In this document: positions 16,101-26,012 of the stretch, in pieces | Layout of the letters: the number at the start of each line of letters is the position of its first letter | Numbering within the stretch: position 1 is the stretch's first letter | NCBI GenBank assembly: GCA_034926635.1 | Contig: JAYFQX010000019.1 | Span: 43,334 to 107,333, forward strand | Source: Christensenella sp034926635 | GTDB taxonomy: Bacteria; Bacillota; Clostridia; Christensenellales; Christensenellaceae | Direction of reading: 5' to 3' | Length of the DNA stretch: 64,000 nucleotides | The notes under the pieces: model-generated | Told to the model about the DNA's origin: nothing | The model's database searches: none | Seen by the model: the letters and a program-made list of their open reading frames with translations, nothing else | Position numbers and translations under genes: made by a program

Positions 16101-16656
16101 CCTCTCGGGTATGACCGGAAAGAGCGGCGACGCCATCAGAAAAATATAGAGTCTCGAAGCGATCAGACATGCGGTAGATTGCTATTCCGCCCGGGATGCA
16201 GTTAATGAGATGCTGGGTCTGGATCCGCATGTTCTCCAGTTCCCGATTGACGGCTATCAGCTCTCTGTTTTCTGTATCCTCGGACGAAATGCCGGACAGC
16301 ACCGTGTTGGAAATCCGAGCCCGGAGGATGGAAATACTGGTGGATTGTTGCAGATACTCCCTTGCTCCGCACGCAAATGCTGCCTGCTCTGATTTGCCGT
16401 TTTGTGCGAGAACGATAACCGGGATATGCTGAAATTCCCCGGAGACATGGCGCTTCAAAAAGGCCATATCCGCCATGTCCGGCACAGAGAGATCCGCCAG
16501 AATAGCCACTGTGGCGCTCCCGTGGGGCTGCAAAAAGGCAAGCGCATCTCTTTCGCTCGAAACGCACAGCGGTGTGAATTTGCCGGAAAGGCTCTCAAAA
16601 AGTGCAGACCATTCTTTTCTATTCTCCGTCATTAGTAACAAAAACGGCTTCTTCAT
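13117..16656 (-). CDS. Hybrid histidine kinase: pseudo-receiver, PAS repeats, kinase, receiver
   Basis: 1179 residues, with no membrane segment, so cytosolic. Residues 1-120 form a receiver-like domain: Asp55 is present (ILADLS) but the conserved Thr/Ser and Lys positions read IVLAQ and EYLQQ, so it is probably a pseudo-receiver. PAS domains follow at about 150-262, 270-375 and 390-505; the second has Cys311, Cys322 and Cys325. A module at about 530-655 with NLTQN (546-550) and a second one to about 785 precede the kinase. HisKA carries His814 (SRMSHDIRTP), the ATPase has LLSNAVKFTPEGG and GTGLGLSI, and the C-terminal receiver has Asp1109 and Lys1163. It is the last gene of the cluster, 3 bp after the preceding stop. 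The signal sensed is unknown. Confidence 0.9.
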   Translation of the reverse strand: MKKPFLLLMTENRKEWSALFESLSGKFTPLCVSSERDALAFLQPHGSATVAILADLSVPDMADMAFLKRHVSGEFQHIPVIVLAQNGKSEQAAFACGAREYLQQSTSISILRARISNTVLSGISSEDTENRELIAVNRELENMRIQTQHLINCIPGGIAIYRMSDRFETLYFSDGVAALSGHTREEYEKWIHEDAANAVYEFDRERLQMAAMKALKSGQAIDEMYRIYHKNGSLVWVRLNGLPMEQTPEGTLVYAIFQEVSQQTELYQTVLSEIQTAVYACDTETYEILYFNRKIADFAGAVPSDAIGKKCYEYMFHRDSPCTFCKIKDMNKQSMLEREFTYPKNNHTYRMKGKLFDWNRRTVHVEFIDDITVQKAAEQKSEELLAQLTSLVDNVPGALCLYHFDGKKLMPVTHNQAFYQTLGYSENNSAVVDSKTDYLNVHPEDLGDLQAAIKDALEQTRDLRHAYRLYHDEKKQYIWLRLNARIVEQPDKTKLIYCTYTDITEEKEAEQLAIAAKNRAEQQYQQQMEIIDKIDNTDFIAKGCCNLTQNKIMTYSKSVDLGLKIVGETSFSFTVDQILEHIADPQEREKLHGIFDRELLIESFAQGVTELSAEYPWIMPDGSSEWLSTVCRMLLEPGTNDILCYGYTYNITRQKTTKEMMDTVVRLDYDYLALLDCTTHDYIVYTNQKGSQLPPFHSSEYEKEVEVYAREHLLPEDVERNIHDMSIENIRMQLKDKDSFTSFAAIREEDGTITRKKLQFSYLDRSNEKVLITRVDITDVYEKEQERLRELQSAMELANRANHAKTDFLSRMSHDIRTPLNAVIGLAKLGEDGCSIDEMRAYFGEIGVSGTYLLSIINDVLDMSKIENKALELHPCVVDLPRFIKETIAIVQPTIQKKNIHFEVTQQGITSQYMRFDETCVRQVAVNLLSNAVKFTPEGGHIELRLENISRDGAMARNRMVVQDSGMGISEEFLPKLFTPFEQENNRNDVVRQGTGLGLSIVKSIVELMNGTVRVESKKGKGSAFIIEWDMETVSPEEAAVQPLTVAPHSVNLAGRRILLCEDHPLNTKITRKLLEKLGVEVVHAENGLQAVQKFEESLRGYYDAILMDIRMPVMDGLEATRKIRALPHPNAKTIPIIAMTANAFEEDVQISINAGMNAHLSKPVEPEKLFDVLRNMLL

Positions 16657-16659
16657 ACT

Positions 16660-19539
16660 TTAATCCCCCTTTTGAAATAGCTGCCATAACGTCAGATAGA
16701 GCTTTTGCGGCTCAACAGGCTTTGCTAAATGGGCATTCATTCCTGCTGCAAGAGCATTTTTGATATCCTCTTCATAGGCGTTGGCTGTCAGTGCAATGAT
16801 GGGCACTCGCTTGGCATCTTCCCGTGGCAGCTCCCGAATTGCCTTTGCCGCCTCTAAGCCATCCATTCCCGGCATGCGAATATCCATCAAAATCGCATCG
16901 CATCCATCTATGTCATACCTCTGAAATTGCTCAACGCCTGCTTTCCCGTTCTTCACCCATACGACCTCGCCCCCTGCTTTCTCCAGCAGCTTTTTGGCAA
17001 TCTGCGCATTTATCGGATGATCCTCTACCAAAAGAATCCGCCTGCCATTTAGCCTTTTCATGTCAGATTCCTTTTGCTTGTTTTCCTCTTCCTCGTTCTG
17101 TATCGCCTTTTCAGACTGCACGACCTCAAAATCAATATCTACAATAAATTTTGTACCTACGCCCTTGGCGCTTTCCACCCGAATGGTGGCATGCAGTAGC
17201 TCGGCAAGCTGCTTTGCAATGGAAAGACCCAGCCCTGTTCCCTCGTTTTGAGGGGTAAGCTGATTATATTCTTGGGAGAACGGCTTGAAAATACCGTTTT
17301 TCAGAAATTCGGGACTCATGCCAATTCCTGTATCTGTAATGGTCAGTCTGTCATGCACAATGTTACCGGTGCGATTCAAAACCTCCAATTCCAACTCCAC
17401 TGTGCCGCCGGGCGGCGTAAATTTCACGGCGTTGGAAAGCAGATTGATAAACAGCTTTTTAATGCAGACCACATCTGCCAAGACATAGCCGTCCAAGTTG
17501 GCATTTTTGTTGATAACCCGAAATGTAACTCCTTTTTCTGCTGCTGTTTGCTGGATAAGATCCACACAGGAAGCAAGCAGCTTTTGGGTGGAAATCACCT
17601 CCGGCTGCAGCTGCATATGCCCGAACTCCATTTTTTGATAGTCCAGCGTGTCATTGATAAGCCCCAACAGATATCGGCCCGATTCCTGGATTTTCAGGAT
17701 GTTATCCTGCAACACATCGTTATTTGTTTCACCGACAGACAGCCCTGCTAATCCCAAAATGCCGTTCATGGGAGTACGCATATCGTGGCTTACTCGAGAA
17801 AAGAAATCAGCCCGTGCACGGTCGGCAATCTTAGCAGCATCCAATGCCTGAAGCAACTGCTCGTTTTTAATCCTATCCTTTTTTCTCTGGCGCATTGCCA
17901 TGGCAAACAGCACCCCGCCAAACAGCAAAAAGGCGATCAGCAGTGCGAACATGATAAAATACACCGGTTGGTCGTAGATCATTGCCAAAAGTGAAGTATT
18001 GGTTTTCTCATAGTGGGTGTAATTGTCGGCAATGGAGGAAATATCGTCCGTTGTAAGCGTGTCGATGCTTTTACTCAAAATGGAGGAAAGATTGGCATTT
18101 TGATCGTTCCGCACCCCAATAGAGAAGTCCGTTTTCTGATGATTGTCCGCCACCACAACGAGAGAGTTTGTGATATCGGCGTACACCCATTCCTGCACGC
18201 ATCGAGTGTAGGAATACAAAAAATCAGCCTCTCCTTTGATAACCGCCTCAATGCAGTCGTCTACAGTATCGTAGCTTAAAAATTCCGTGTCAACCAAATT
18301 ATCTCGCAGCCAGCTGCTGACACCGCTGCCCACCAGTGCGCAGCGATTGCCCGTTCCGTCATAATCTTTGCGGCGCAGCATGGAGGTGGTGCTATTGTAA
18401 TAGCTCCCCACCTGAATAAAGCCCTTTTTCTCTGTTGCGCCGGTGCTTCCGGTAAAATCGCAAACGATATCCGCATTGGCAAGCTCCGCAACATATTCAT
18501 CGCGGTTGGTTGTGACAATGAATTCCACTCTGAGGCCGGAGCGGTCAAAGATGGTTTGGCAAACATCCTTGAGCAGACCCTTTACCTCGTTGTTTTCATA
18601 ATAAGAAAGCGGCTTTCGATCGGGGTTAATCAGCGCCTTAAAAACAGTGCCATTTTGGGTGCACTGCTCTATAAATGCGCTTTCCTCTCGAGTATAGGCG
18701 ATGGCACTCTCTCTGTCCGAGGTATAATAGGTTTGATAAATTTCCGCCTGATAGTTGGGGGTAGCCGCCTGCATTTTGGCAAGGGCATCGTTCACCTCAA
18801 AAAGAAGCTCCGGCTTTGCCTTGCTCACCAGCACATACAGCGGCTCCTCATCAAACTGATCCAGAACCCAAACGTCGGGAAGCGCCCGGAAATTGCCGGT
18901 GACAATCGCATCCACCTTACCGGCCTGAAGCGCCTGCTCCAGTGCGGTCTGGTCGGAGAACTTCTGCGTCCTATAGGTAAATCCGTTTTGCGCAGCATAG
19001 AGATCAAACGCAGCTCGCTCCTCCTGACCGCCAAGAAATCCTATGGTTATGCCATTCCATTTATCATAGTTGTTGATGGAAAGTCGGTTGTCGCCCGCCT
19101 TCACCGCAATCAATCTTGCCTGATTTCCAATGGGCAGGTCTGAATAATAAAACCGCTCCAACCTTTCCGGGGTTTTCAGAGCATAGGCTAGCATGTCTGC
19201 CTTTCCGTTCTCCAAAAATCCCAGCATCTCCTCCTGCGTACGCTCTGCTTCGCTGCCCACATATTCATAGCTCCAGTTTTCATAAACCAGCATTTTCTGC
19301 ATGATTTCGTAGCCGTAGCCGCTTTTCAGTCCATCGTCAGCCTGGATAAAGCATCCTTCCATCGGGGCGAAACACAGCCTGACGGTTTTGCGCTCAGATG
19401 GGGCTGGCTGTGCAGCTGCTGCGGCTGTTATCGGAGCAAAAACCGCTGTCAGCGTCATCAACAGACAAAGCAACACCGCTAGCCATTTTTTTCGTTTTCT
19501 CACTTTATTTTCAAAAAGCAGCTCTGTACTCTTTGTCAT
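16660..19539 (-). CDS. Membrane hybrid histidine kinase with two periplasmic-binding-protein sensors (BvgS-like)
   Basis: 959 residues. A signal sequence or first anchor at about 18-43 (KKWLAVLLCLLMTLTAVFAP) leads to two SBP_bac_3 type Venus-flytrap domains outside the membrane (about 50-275 and 285-510). A transmembrane helix follows at about 526-548. HisKA with His585 (SRVSHDMRTP), an ATPase domain (LLSNAVKFTPPGG, GTGLGLSIA) and a receiver with Asp886 and AHLAKP complete it. This is the BvgS/EvgS layout without PAS domain or own HPt, so the phosphoryl group needs a separate HPt; the only one nearby is at 29240-29584. SBP_bac_3 domains often bind amino acids or other small solutes. GGGGGG lies 5 nt before the start. 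Confidence 0.9.
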   Translation of the reverse strand: MTKSTELLFENKVRKRKKWLAVLLCLLMTLTAVFAPITAAAAAQPAPSERKTVRLCFAPMEGCFIQADDGLKSGYGYEIMQKMLVYENWSYEYVGSEAERTQEEMLGFLENGKADMLAYALKTPERLERFYYSDLPIGNQARLIAVKAGDNRLSINNYDKWNGITIGFLGGQEERAAFDLYAAQNGFTYRTQKFSDQTALEQALQAGKVDAIVTGNFRALPDVWVLDQFDEEPLYVLVSKAKPELLFEVNDALAKMQAATPNYQAEIYQTYYTSDRESAIAYTREESAFIEQCTQNGTVFKALINPDRKPLSYYENNEVKGLLKDVCQTIFDRSGLRVEFIVTTNRDEYVAELANADIVCDFTGSTGATEKKGFIQVGSYYNSTTSMLRRKDYDGTGNRCALVGSGVSSWLRDNLVDTEFLSYDTVDDCIEAVIKGEADFLYSYTRCVQEWVYADITNSLVVVADNHQKTDFSIGVRNDQNANLSSILSKSIDTLTTDDISSIADNYTHYEKTNTSLLAMIYDQPVYFIMFALLIAFLLFGGVLFAMAMRQRKKDRIKNEQLLQALDAAKIADRARADFFSRVSHDMRTPMNGILGLAGLSVGETNNDVLQDNILKIQESGRYLLGLINDTLDYQKMEFGHMQLQPEVISTQKLLASCVDLIQQTAAEKGVTFRVINKNANLDGYVLADVVCIKKLFINLLSNAVKFTPPGGTVELELEVLNRTGNIVHDRLTITDTGIGMSPEFLKNGIFKPFSQEYNQLTPQNEGTGLGLSIAKQLAELLHATIRVESAKGVGTKFIVDIDFEVVQSEKAIQNEEEENKQKESDMKRLNGRRILLVEDHPINAQIAKKLLEKAGGEVVWVKNGKAGVEQFQRYDIDGCDAILMDIRMPGMDGLEAAKAIRELPREDAKRVPIIALTANAYEEDIKNALAAGMNAHLAKPVEPQKLYLTLWQLFQKGD

Positions 19540-19651
19540 AACATCCCCCCGCTATTCTTCTATCTATTCATCTTGGTTGCAGTCTTCAATATTAGTTCTT
19601 TTAGGTCAAAATTATTACATCGAATCTCTTTTCTTCAGAAAGCAAAGATAC

Positions 19652-22450
19652 TTATTCATTCTTTGTTCCTCTCTGAAAGAGTTGATCCAACACCTGAAAG
19701 AGTTTTCGCGGCTCAATGGGCTTGGAAAGATGCACATTTATTCCCGCATCCATGCTCGCTTGTATATCTTCCTCAAAGGCATTTGCTGTCATAGCAATGA
19801 TGGGTACGGTTTTAGCATCCGCCCTTGCAAGCGCCCGAATTCTCTGTGCTGCCTCTAATCCGTCCATGACCGGCATTTTAATGTCCATTAAAATCAAATC
19901 ATAATATCCTATCGCAGATTCGGCAAAGCACTCCACGCCCTGCTGTCCGTTTAGGGCATGCTCTACCTTCATACCTTTTTTGGCAAGGAGCCGCTTTACA
20001 ATTTCGGCGTTGACAGGATGATCCTCACAAAGCAAAACTCGCTTGCCCTGAAGCGCATCTTCATCAATTTTGTCTTGCGGCGCTTCGACTGCGGTCTTGC
20101 GTGGAACCTTCGCAACAACTTCATGCCGCAGCTCTATGGAAACCTCTGTTCCTTTATTCAGCTGGCTTGTAATAGAAATCGTGCCGCCCATCAAATCCAC
20201 CAGCTGCTTGACAATAGCAAGCCCCAAGCCCGTTCCCGTAAGCTGTCCGGTGCTCTCTTGATGCTCCTGCGAAAACGGCTCAAACAGATGCTTTTGAAAT
20301 TCCTCACTCATGCCGATGCCGGTATCCCGGATGATAAAATCCAAAACGACATATTGTTCTGTCAGCTCCTTTGCGGTGAGGCGGAAGGTAACAGTTCCCC
20401 CCTCCGGGGTGAACTTCGCTGCGTTGGAGAGAAGGTTAATAAAGAGCTGTTTCGTGCGCATGACATCCAACAGTAAAACAGGTTCTGCTTCCGGGATATC
20501 CATTTGAACCTCAAAGTGCAGCTTTTTCTCTTCCATCAGGGGCTGAACAGTGGCCAAGATTGCCCGCAGACATTCGCTGGGGTAAACTGGCTCAAGATTC
20601 AGCTCCATCCTCTGATTTTCAATTTTGGACATATCCAGCACATCGTTAATCAGCCCCAGTAAATATTGACCTGACCGGTGAATTTGATCCATATCTGCTG
20701 CAAGCTGGCGGGGTGAAGTGTCTTTATCCAGTTCCATGGAAGAAAAGGACAAAATCGCATTCATGGGTGTACGCATATCGTGGCTGACCCGGGATAAAAA
20801 GTCGCTTTTGGCCTTACTTGCAATTTGAAGCTGACGGCTTTTTTTGCGGCTGCTTTTTGCAAAAAAGAACATGGCAATGCCAAAGAAGGCTATAAATGCC
20901 ACCAGCGCCATAAAAATTGAAAAACTTATCGGGTCAGAGTACATCAGCGTTTGAACCCAGTTATTGACATGCTCGGTATTGGCTGCTACATGATATTCAT
21001 ACATTTTTCCGCTGTCTAAATGATCAATATACCGATTGAGCGTGGAAAGCAGCGCAGAGTTCTCACTCTTATTAACCGATATCTCCATATTGCGTTTTTC
21101 GCTCACCAGAGGAATTATATTCAGTGAAATATAGTTATGCTGAGCGTAATATTCTACACAGTATTGATTGCCATAGCCGCAATCGACCTCTCCAGACATC
21201 ACCGCATTGATGCATTGCTCAGTGGTATCATAATAAATGATTTCTTTGCATACCAATTTATCTGCCAGATCAGACCCTTTAAGGGTTGCAACGCGTGACC
21301 CACTGACGGACTTTTGAATGGCATTGTGCTTAGAAAAGTAGACCTGCTGGATGGTAAGATAGGGCGTAGAGGTAATCACGCCTGCTTTGTTGTTATATGT
21401 GGCATTGATAGGTATCCCCAAAATACAGTCATACTTTCCGCTTTCAAAGGCACTAACAAAATCAATCGTTCGGTCAAACTTGGTGTATTCCATGGTCAGC
21501 CCGGTTTCTTCCGCAAATTCTTCCATCAATGAAACGGCGATGCCTTTCCACGCTCCCTTATCATCCTGAAAAACAAAAGGAGCATAGTCATCCACACATA
21601 GAGCATGGATGACTTTTTTATTCTGCAAATAGGCAGTCTCTTCTTCCGTAATAAAAAAACTGTCTCGTGTGTTATTTAAATATTTTTCCGCAAGATCGCT
21701 CTGAAAATATGGAAAAGCGAGATTGAGCTGGTCAATCGCCTCATCCAATTCCGCTACCAGCTGTGTTTCTCCCTTTGTCGCAGCAAAATAGAACAGCCCG
21801 GAGGCATAGATGGCAAGCTGCTGCGTTCCCTTAAGAGAGCCAATGGTGCTGTCAGGAACAACGTCTACCTCGCCTCTATAGAATGCGTCCAGCATCTCCT
21901 GATGGCTGTCGAAGCGTTTGATTTCATAATTGACTTGATAACTTCCAAAAAAATCATGGAGCTTCTCTACCGTCCGCTCGCCGCTGCCCCAAAGACCAAC
22001 CACAAGAGGAGACTTTCTCATAAAGTTTGAGCTGTTGAGCTGCAAATTTTCCTCTGTGGTTGCAAGTGCGCTGTACATAATGCCATAGCTGTTTTGGGTA
22101 TATTCATATTGCGCCATCAGCTCTGGTGTCTTGACCAAGCCACCCACCAAATCTGCTTCGCCGGACTGTACCATTAGGAGGGCTTTTGTGAGCGATTCGT
22201 CCAGTGTCGGCTCGTCAATGAGCACATATTCCATTTTCCATCCGGTGAGCTGTGCGATTTTCTCCAGATAGTCATAGGTGTAACCGTTATAGCTGCCGTC
22301 TTCTCTGATTTCAGTCAGGTCGGCCTGCTGCGGGAAGGCAACACGCACGACCTTTTGCGGCTCCTCCGCAGCAAAGGCGGGGCAGCACAGCAGCCCTGTT
22401 ATCACCAGCGCAAGCCCCAAGCAGAGGAGTTGTCTTACTCTATATTTCAT
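19652..22450 (-). CDS. Second membrane hybrid kinase with tandem binding-protein sensors
   Basis: 932 residues from the ATG at 22450, preceded by AGGAGGG; an upstream in-frame ATG would only lengthen the signal peptide. Signal peptide about 1-28 (LGLALVITGLLCCPAFA), two SBP_bac_3 domains (about 33-265 and 280-500), transmembrane helix 508-531, HisKA with His557, ATPase (LLSNAAKFTPEGG, GTGLGLAI) and receiver with Asp856. The layout is the same as in the gene at 16660-19539, but the sensor sequences differ widely, as expected for an old duplication with new ligands. A receiver-to-HPt step must again be supplied in trans. The 112 bp after it hold no terminator I can see. Confidence 0.9.
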   Translation of the reverse strand: MKYRVRQLLCLGLALVITGLLCCPAFAAEEPQKVVRVAFPQQADLTEIREDGSYNGYTYDYLEKIAQLTGWKMEYVLIDEPTLDESLTKALLMVQSGEADLVGGLVKTPELMAQYEYTQNSYGIMYSALATTEENLQLNSSNFMRKSPLVVGLWGSGERTVEKLHDFFGSYQVNYEIKRFDSHQEMLDAFYRGEVDVVPDSTIGSLKGTQQLAIYASGLFYFAATKGETQLVAELDEAIDQLNLAFPYFQSDLAEKYLNNTRDSFFITEEETAYLQNKKVIHALCVDDYAPFVFQDDKGAWKGIAVSLMEEFAEETGLTMEYTKFDRTIDFVSAFESGKYDCILGIPINATYNNKAGVITSTPYLTIQQVYFSKHNAIQKSVSGSRVATLKGSDLADKLVCKEIIYYDTTEQCINAVMSGEVDCGYGNQYCVEYYAQHNYISLNIIPLVSEKRNMEISVNKSENSALLSTLNRYIDHLDSGKMYEYHVAANTEHVNNWVQTLMYSDPISFSIFMALVAFIAFFGIAMFFFAKSSRKKSRQLQIASKAKSDFLSRVSHDMRTPMNAILSFSSMELDKDTSPRQLAADMDQIHRSGQYLLGLINDVLDMSKIENQRMELNLEPVYPSECLRAILATVQPLMEEKKLHFEVQMDIPEAEPVLLLDVMRTKQLFINLLSNAAKFTPEGGTVTFRLTAKELTEQYVVLDFIIRDTGIGMSEEFQKHLFEPFSQEHQESTGQLTGTGLGLAIVKQLVDLMGGTISITSQLNKGTEVSIELRHEVVAKVPRKTAVEAPQDKIDEDALQGKRVLLCEDHPVNAEIVKRLLAKKGMKVEHALNGQQGVECFAESAIGYYDLILMDIKMPVMDGLEAAQRIRALARADAKTVPIIAMTANAFEEDIQASMDAGINVHLSKPIEPRKLFQVLDQLFQRGTKNE

Positions 22451-22514
22451 ATGGAATCCCTCCTGAACCTTTGAGCGCCAATACCACAGCATTTCCACCC
22501 ATGGCGTTCGCTCC

Positions 22515-25500
22515 TTATTTTTGTACCGCAATGAGCTCCTGCAATGTTTGATACAGCTTTCCCGGCTCTATGGGCTTTGTTAGATGGGCATTCATGCCCG
22601 CCTGCCGGGATTTCTCCATATCATCTCCAAATGCGTTAGCAGTCATAGCAATGATGGGGACTACTTTTGCGTCGTCTCTATTAAGTGCGCGAATGGTTTT
22701 AGAAGCGGTTAATCCATCCATGATAGGCATCCGAATATCCATTAAAACAGCATCAAAGCTGCCGGGCAAACTCTGCTCAAACAGCTCTGTGCCAATTTTG
22801 CCATTTTCCGCATGGACAACAGAAAAACCCCGATTTTCAAGCAGCTTTTTTGCCACCATAGTATTCAGTGGATGATCCTCACAGAGAAGCACCCGCTTGC
22901 CATGAAAATCATAATAATGCTGATCATTTTTGTCAGGCGATTTTAAGGGTTGCTCCATTTGTTCGGTCAATTCAAGCTCCATAGAAACCGAGAAAGAGGT
23001 CCCTTCCCCCAGCTCGCTTTCCACCGTAATATCGCCGCCCATCAGCCGCGCCAGATTTCGTGCAATGGAAAGACCAAGACCGCTGCCGCCGAAGCGAGCG
23101 GTCGTTTGGTCGTTTTCTTGGGTAAAGGGTGTAAACAGCTTGGGCAGAAACTCCGAAGAGATGCCGATTCCCGTGTCGGAAACGGCACAGTGCAGCATGG
23201 CTTTACCGTGTTTACTCTGCGTTTGCCAAGCAGAAAGCTTTACGACTCCACCGGTATTTGTAAATTTAACGGCATTGTTAAGAAGATTGACGAGAATCTG
23301 CTTGATCCGAGTTTCATCCCCAACATAAGCCGGAAGGATCGAGGAATCCCGCTCAAAAAGGTAGGTAACCCCCTGGAGATCTGCTTGTCCCTTTGCCATG
23401 GTGTTGACAGTATCAAACAGCTCCGTGGTCAAAAACACTTCCTTGGAGAGCAAAATTTTCCCGCTCTCAATACGGGACATATCCAGAACATCATTAATGA
23501 GGCTGAGCAAATATCGGGACGCCTCCTGAGATTTCCGAATACAGTCCATCACAAAATCGCCGTCGTTCACATTGGCGGAGGCAATCTCCGCCATGCCGAT
23601 GATCGCATTCATGGGTGTGCGGATTTCGTGACTCATGCGGGAGAGAAATTCGGACTTTGTGACGCTTGCCTGCTTCGCCATTCTAAGAGCCGCCGCCAGC
23701 TCCTCGTTCTGTTTTTCCTTTTCCTCATAGACGGCGGTCATGTCCGTTCGCGTCATTAAAAAGACCTTATACTGCGGATCCATATAGGTAAAGCGCAGTT
23801 GTTTTCTTTGAATCTCTCCATTCGGCGCGGGAACGGAGTAATAAAGGCTGTAGAAGCCGTTTGTATCCAACTGTGTCAGGATATTGCGCAATGTAAAGCG
23901 CTCTAATACAGCGTCCACATCATCAGGGCAGATATATTGACGGATATAGTTTCTCGTCTCCGATTCAAAATGATCCGATTGCTCCGCATACGAATTCCCA
24001 ATCTTGTTTTCACTGTAGCGCATCGCAGAATCGCGGATGCCGTCCACCACCACAAGGTAGTCATATGCAGTGCGCACCACCGCATCCATCACGCTGGCCA
24101 TTACCTTTTCATTGGTGCTATCTGTGGAATACAAGAACGCCATCACGTCGCCGCTTTCCGGGTTTTTCATCATGTAGGCGTTGAGCACCGTCCAATACGC
24201 TTTTCCTCCAATAATGCGTACAACCTCCTGAGAAACCGAGGTTGTTCCGGATGCAAAGGCGTTCAGAAGCTGCTTGATACCGAAAACATCTTTGTATTTC
24301 TTCAGCATTTCTTTATTTTGAATGCGCGGCACCATAGAATCCAAGGCTTTCTGCCCGGATGAAGCTTTGGCAAGAATATCCGTAATCTCCCCGAATTTGC
24401 TGTTAAAATCCACCAGCCGGTTCTGTGTCAGGTTGATATTCATGGAGGTCATGGTTGCGGTCTGCATTACCTCGCGATACGCCAGCTCATGGCGGTACTG
24501 TTGTTCCGCCTCCTTTTCCCTTGTGACATCTTTCCCTACTCCAAAGGCTCTGATGGGTTTCCCGTATTCATCGAAGGTTGTCGTGTAGACCACATGCTCA
24601 CACCAGTAGCCGAGACCATCGCCCAGCTTGAACCAGACATCCGCCGACACTTTTTCTTCTCCGGCATGCAGTCGCTCAAAGATACGCTGAACTTCTCTAC
24701 GGCTGTCCTCTCGAATCTGACCGCTGCCAAGCAGTGTCCGATGATAATCCTTGACCTCATGCTGCGTGAGTTCTACTCTGGACGAGCTAGAGATGACGTG
24801 CATAACGTCGTTTACAATATCGTATTCCCAAATATTGATGCCGGCTGCCTCAATCGCTAACTGATATTTCAGTTCACTGTCCCGCAGCGCCTGCTGCGTT
24901 GTCATCTGATCAGTCACATCGGTAAACACGGCACAAATGGTCGGAAAGCCATCTTTTTCCCCGAGCCAATCTCCGGAGAGACGGCTCCATCGGTAGCCCC
25001 CCTGCTTTTGCTGTACACGATAGGTATAGGTGATGGGACGCTTTTGGGCGAGTCCGCGATGCGCCTCTTCCAGAAGTCCCGGTAGATCGTTGGGGTGGAT
25101 GACGTTGCACGCCCCTGTTTGGATTGCATCCTCGTATTCTGCCCGTGTCATGCCGCAAAGCGTTGCCACCCGGTCATTAAAATAAATTGGAGTAATCTTG
25201 TCGTCCATCCGGTACATGCCCACACCGCCGGGCACTGCGTTTAAGAGACCCGTCAGTGTATCAGATTTTTCCCGTTCCTCCTGAATGTCCAGGATGGTAC
25301 CGATAATGCGATTCGCCTTAAAAATCCCAATCATCCGGCTCCAGCGATAGGTGTCGTCCTTCATTTTGATACGCAAAACCGCCTCTGCCTTTTCCTGACC
25401 GCTTTTCGTATCTGCAAAAAACTGCAATAAAACAGGGATGTCATCAGGGTGTACCACATCAAGTGAACCCCGGTTATTTAAAATATCATCTGTGCTTATT

Positions 25501-26012
25501 TTGCTCATTTCGTAATTGTAGTAAGACGCAGAGCAATAAAACCCGCCGGTTTTCAAATTCCATTCAAAGACCGTGGCACCGGTTTGCTCCACCACAAGGC
25601 GGTACCGTTCTTCTCTGTAGCTAATCTCCTCTTGCTCTTGATGCTCCCGGCTTACATCCACAAAACTGGTGAAAACCACAGGCTCACCTGCAAGCTCGAT
25701 TACAGAGGCATTGAGCTTGATCCAAACAATCTGCCCTTGCTTACTTTGAATGCGGTACTCGGAATCGGTCAATTTGCCGTCGGTCTGAATCTTTTCTTGG
25801 TTTTGCTCCTTCACATATCGATCCTCCGGCAGAATGAGAGCAAAAGGATCTCCAGAGATTTTTTCGTATTCCTCTCGTGTATATCCAATAAGCTCAAAGT
25901 ATTTGTCGTTCAGATAGAAAGCGGAAACCGCTTGCTGCATGCGAAACAGCCCCATTCCGCAGGGGGCTTGATCCAGCACTTTTTTTATGTGCTCAAAGGC
26001 GATACTATTCAT
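22515..26012 (-). CDS. Multi-PAS hybrid histidine kinase
   Basis: 1165 residues from the ATG at 26012, preceded by AAAGGA; it overlaps the upstream stop by 8 nt, indicating coupling. Four PAS domains lie in tandem (each with a YRxQxKxGxxxWxRL or similar end and followed by FxDVTxE linkers), then the NLTQN module (AYREVMQTATMTSMNINLTQN) and its partner module ending TRTDMTAVYEEKEKQ. HisKA has His795 (SRMSHEIRTPMNAIIGM), then ATPase and a receiver with Asp1092 and AHLTKP. No membrane helix is seen, so it reads a cytosolic signal. Ligands of the PAS domains cannot be told. Confidence 0.9.
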   Translation of the reverse strand: MNSIAFEHIKKVLDQAPCGMGLFRMQQAVSAFYLNDKYFELIGYTREEYEKISGDPFALILPEDRYVKEQNQEKIQTDGKLTDSEYRIQSKQGQIVWIKLNASVIELAGEPVVFTSFVDVSREHQEQEEISYREERYRLVVEQTGATVFEWNLKTGGFYCSASYYNYEMSKISTDDILNNRGSLDVVHPDDIPVLLQFFADTKSGQEKAEAVLRIKMKDDTYRWSRMIGIFKANRIIGTILDIQEEREKSDTLTGLLNAVPGGVGMYRMDDKITPIYFNDRVATLCGMTRAEYEDAIQTGACNVIHPNDLPGLLEEAHRGLAQKRPITYTYRVQQKQGGYRWSRLSGDWLGEKDGFPTICAVFTDVTDQMTTQQALRDSELKYQLAIEAAGINIWEYDIVNDVMHVISSSSRVELTQHEVKDYHRTLLGSGQIREDSRREVQRIFERLHAGEEKVSADVWFKLGDGLGYWCEHVVYTTTFDEYGKPIRAFGVGKDVTREKEAEQQYRHELAYREVMQTATMTSMNINLTQNRLVDFNSKFGEITDILAKASSGQKALDSMVPRIQNKEMLKKYKDVFGIKQLLNAFASGTTSVSQEVVRIIGGKAYWTVLNAYMMKNPESGDVMAFLYSTDSTNEKVMASVMDAVVRTAYDYLVVVDGIRDSAMRYSENKIGNSYAEQSDHFESETRNYIRQYICPDDVDAVLERFTLRNILTQLDTNGFYSLYYSVPAPNGEIQRKQLRFTYMDPQYKVFLMTRTDMTAVYEEKEKQNEELAAALRMAKQASVTKSEFLSRMSHEIRTPMNAIIGMAEIASANVNDGDFVMDCIRKSQEASRYLLSLINDVLDMSRIESGKILLSKEVFLTTELFDTVNTMAKGQADLQGVTYLFERDSSILPAYVGDETRIKQILVNLLNNAVKFTNTGGVVKLSAWQTQSKHGKAMLHCAVSDTGIGISSEFLPKLFTPFTQENDQTTARFGGSGLGLSIARNLARLMGGDITVESELGEGTSFSVSMELELTEQMEQPLKSPDKNDQHYYDFHGKRVLLCEDHPLNTMVAKKLLENRGFSVVHAENGKIGTELFEQSLPGSFDAVLMDIRMPIMDGLTASKTIRALNRDDAKVVPIIAMTANAFGDDMEKSRQAGMNAHLTKPIEPGKLYQTLQELIAVQK

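Noticed and set aside
22930..23759. Long plus-strand frames opposite the kinases
   Set aside because: Antisense shadows of conserved kinase and receiver domains; none has a ribosome site or family match.
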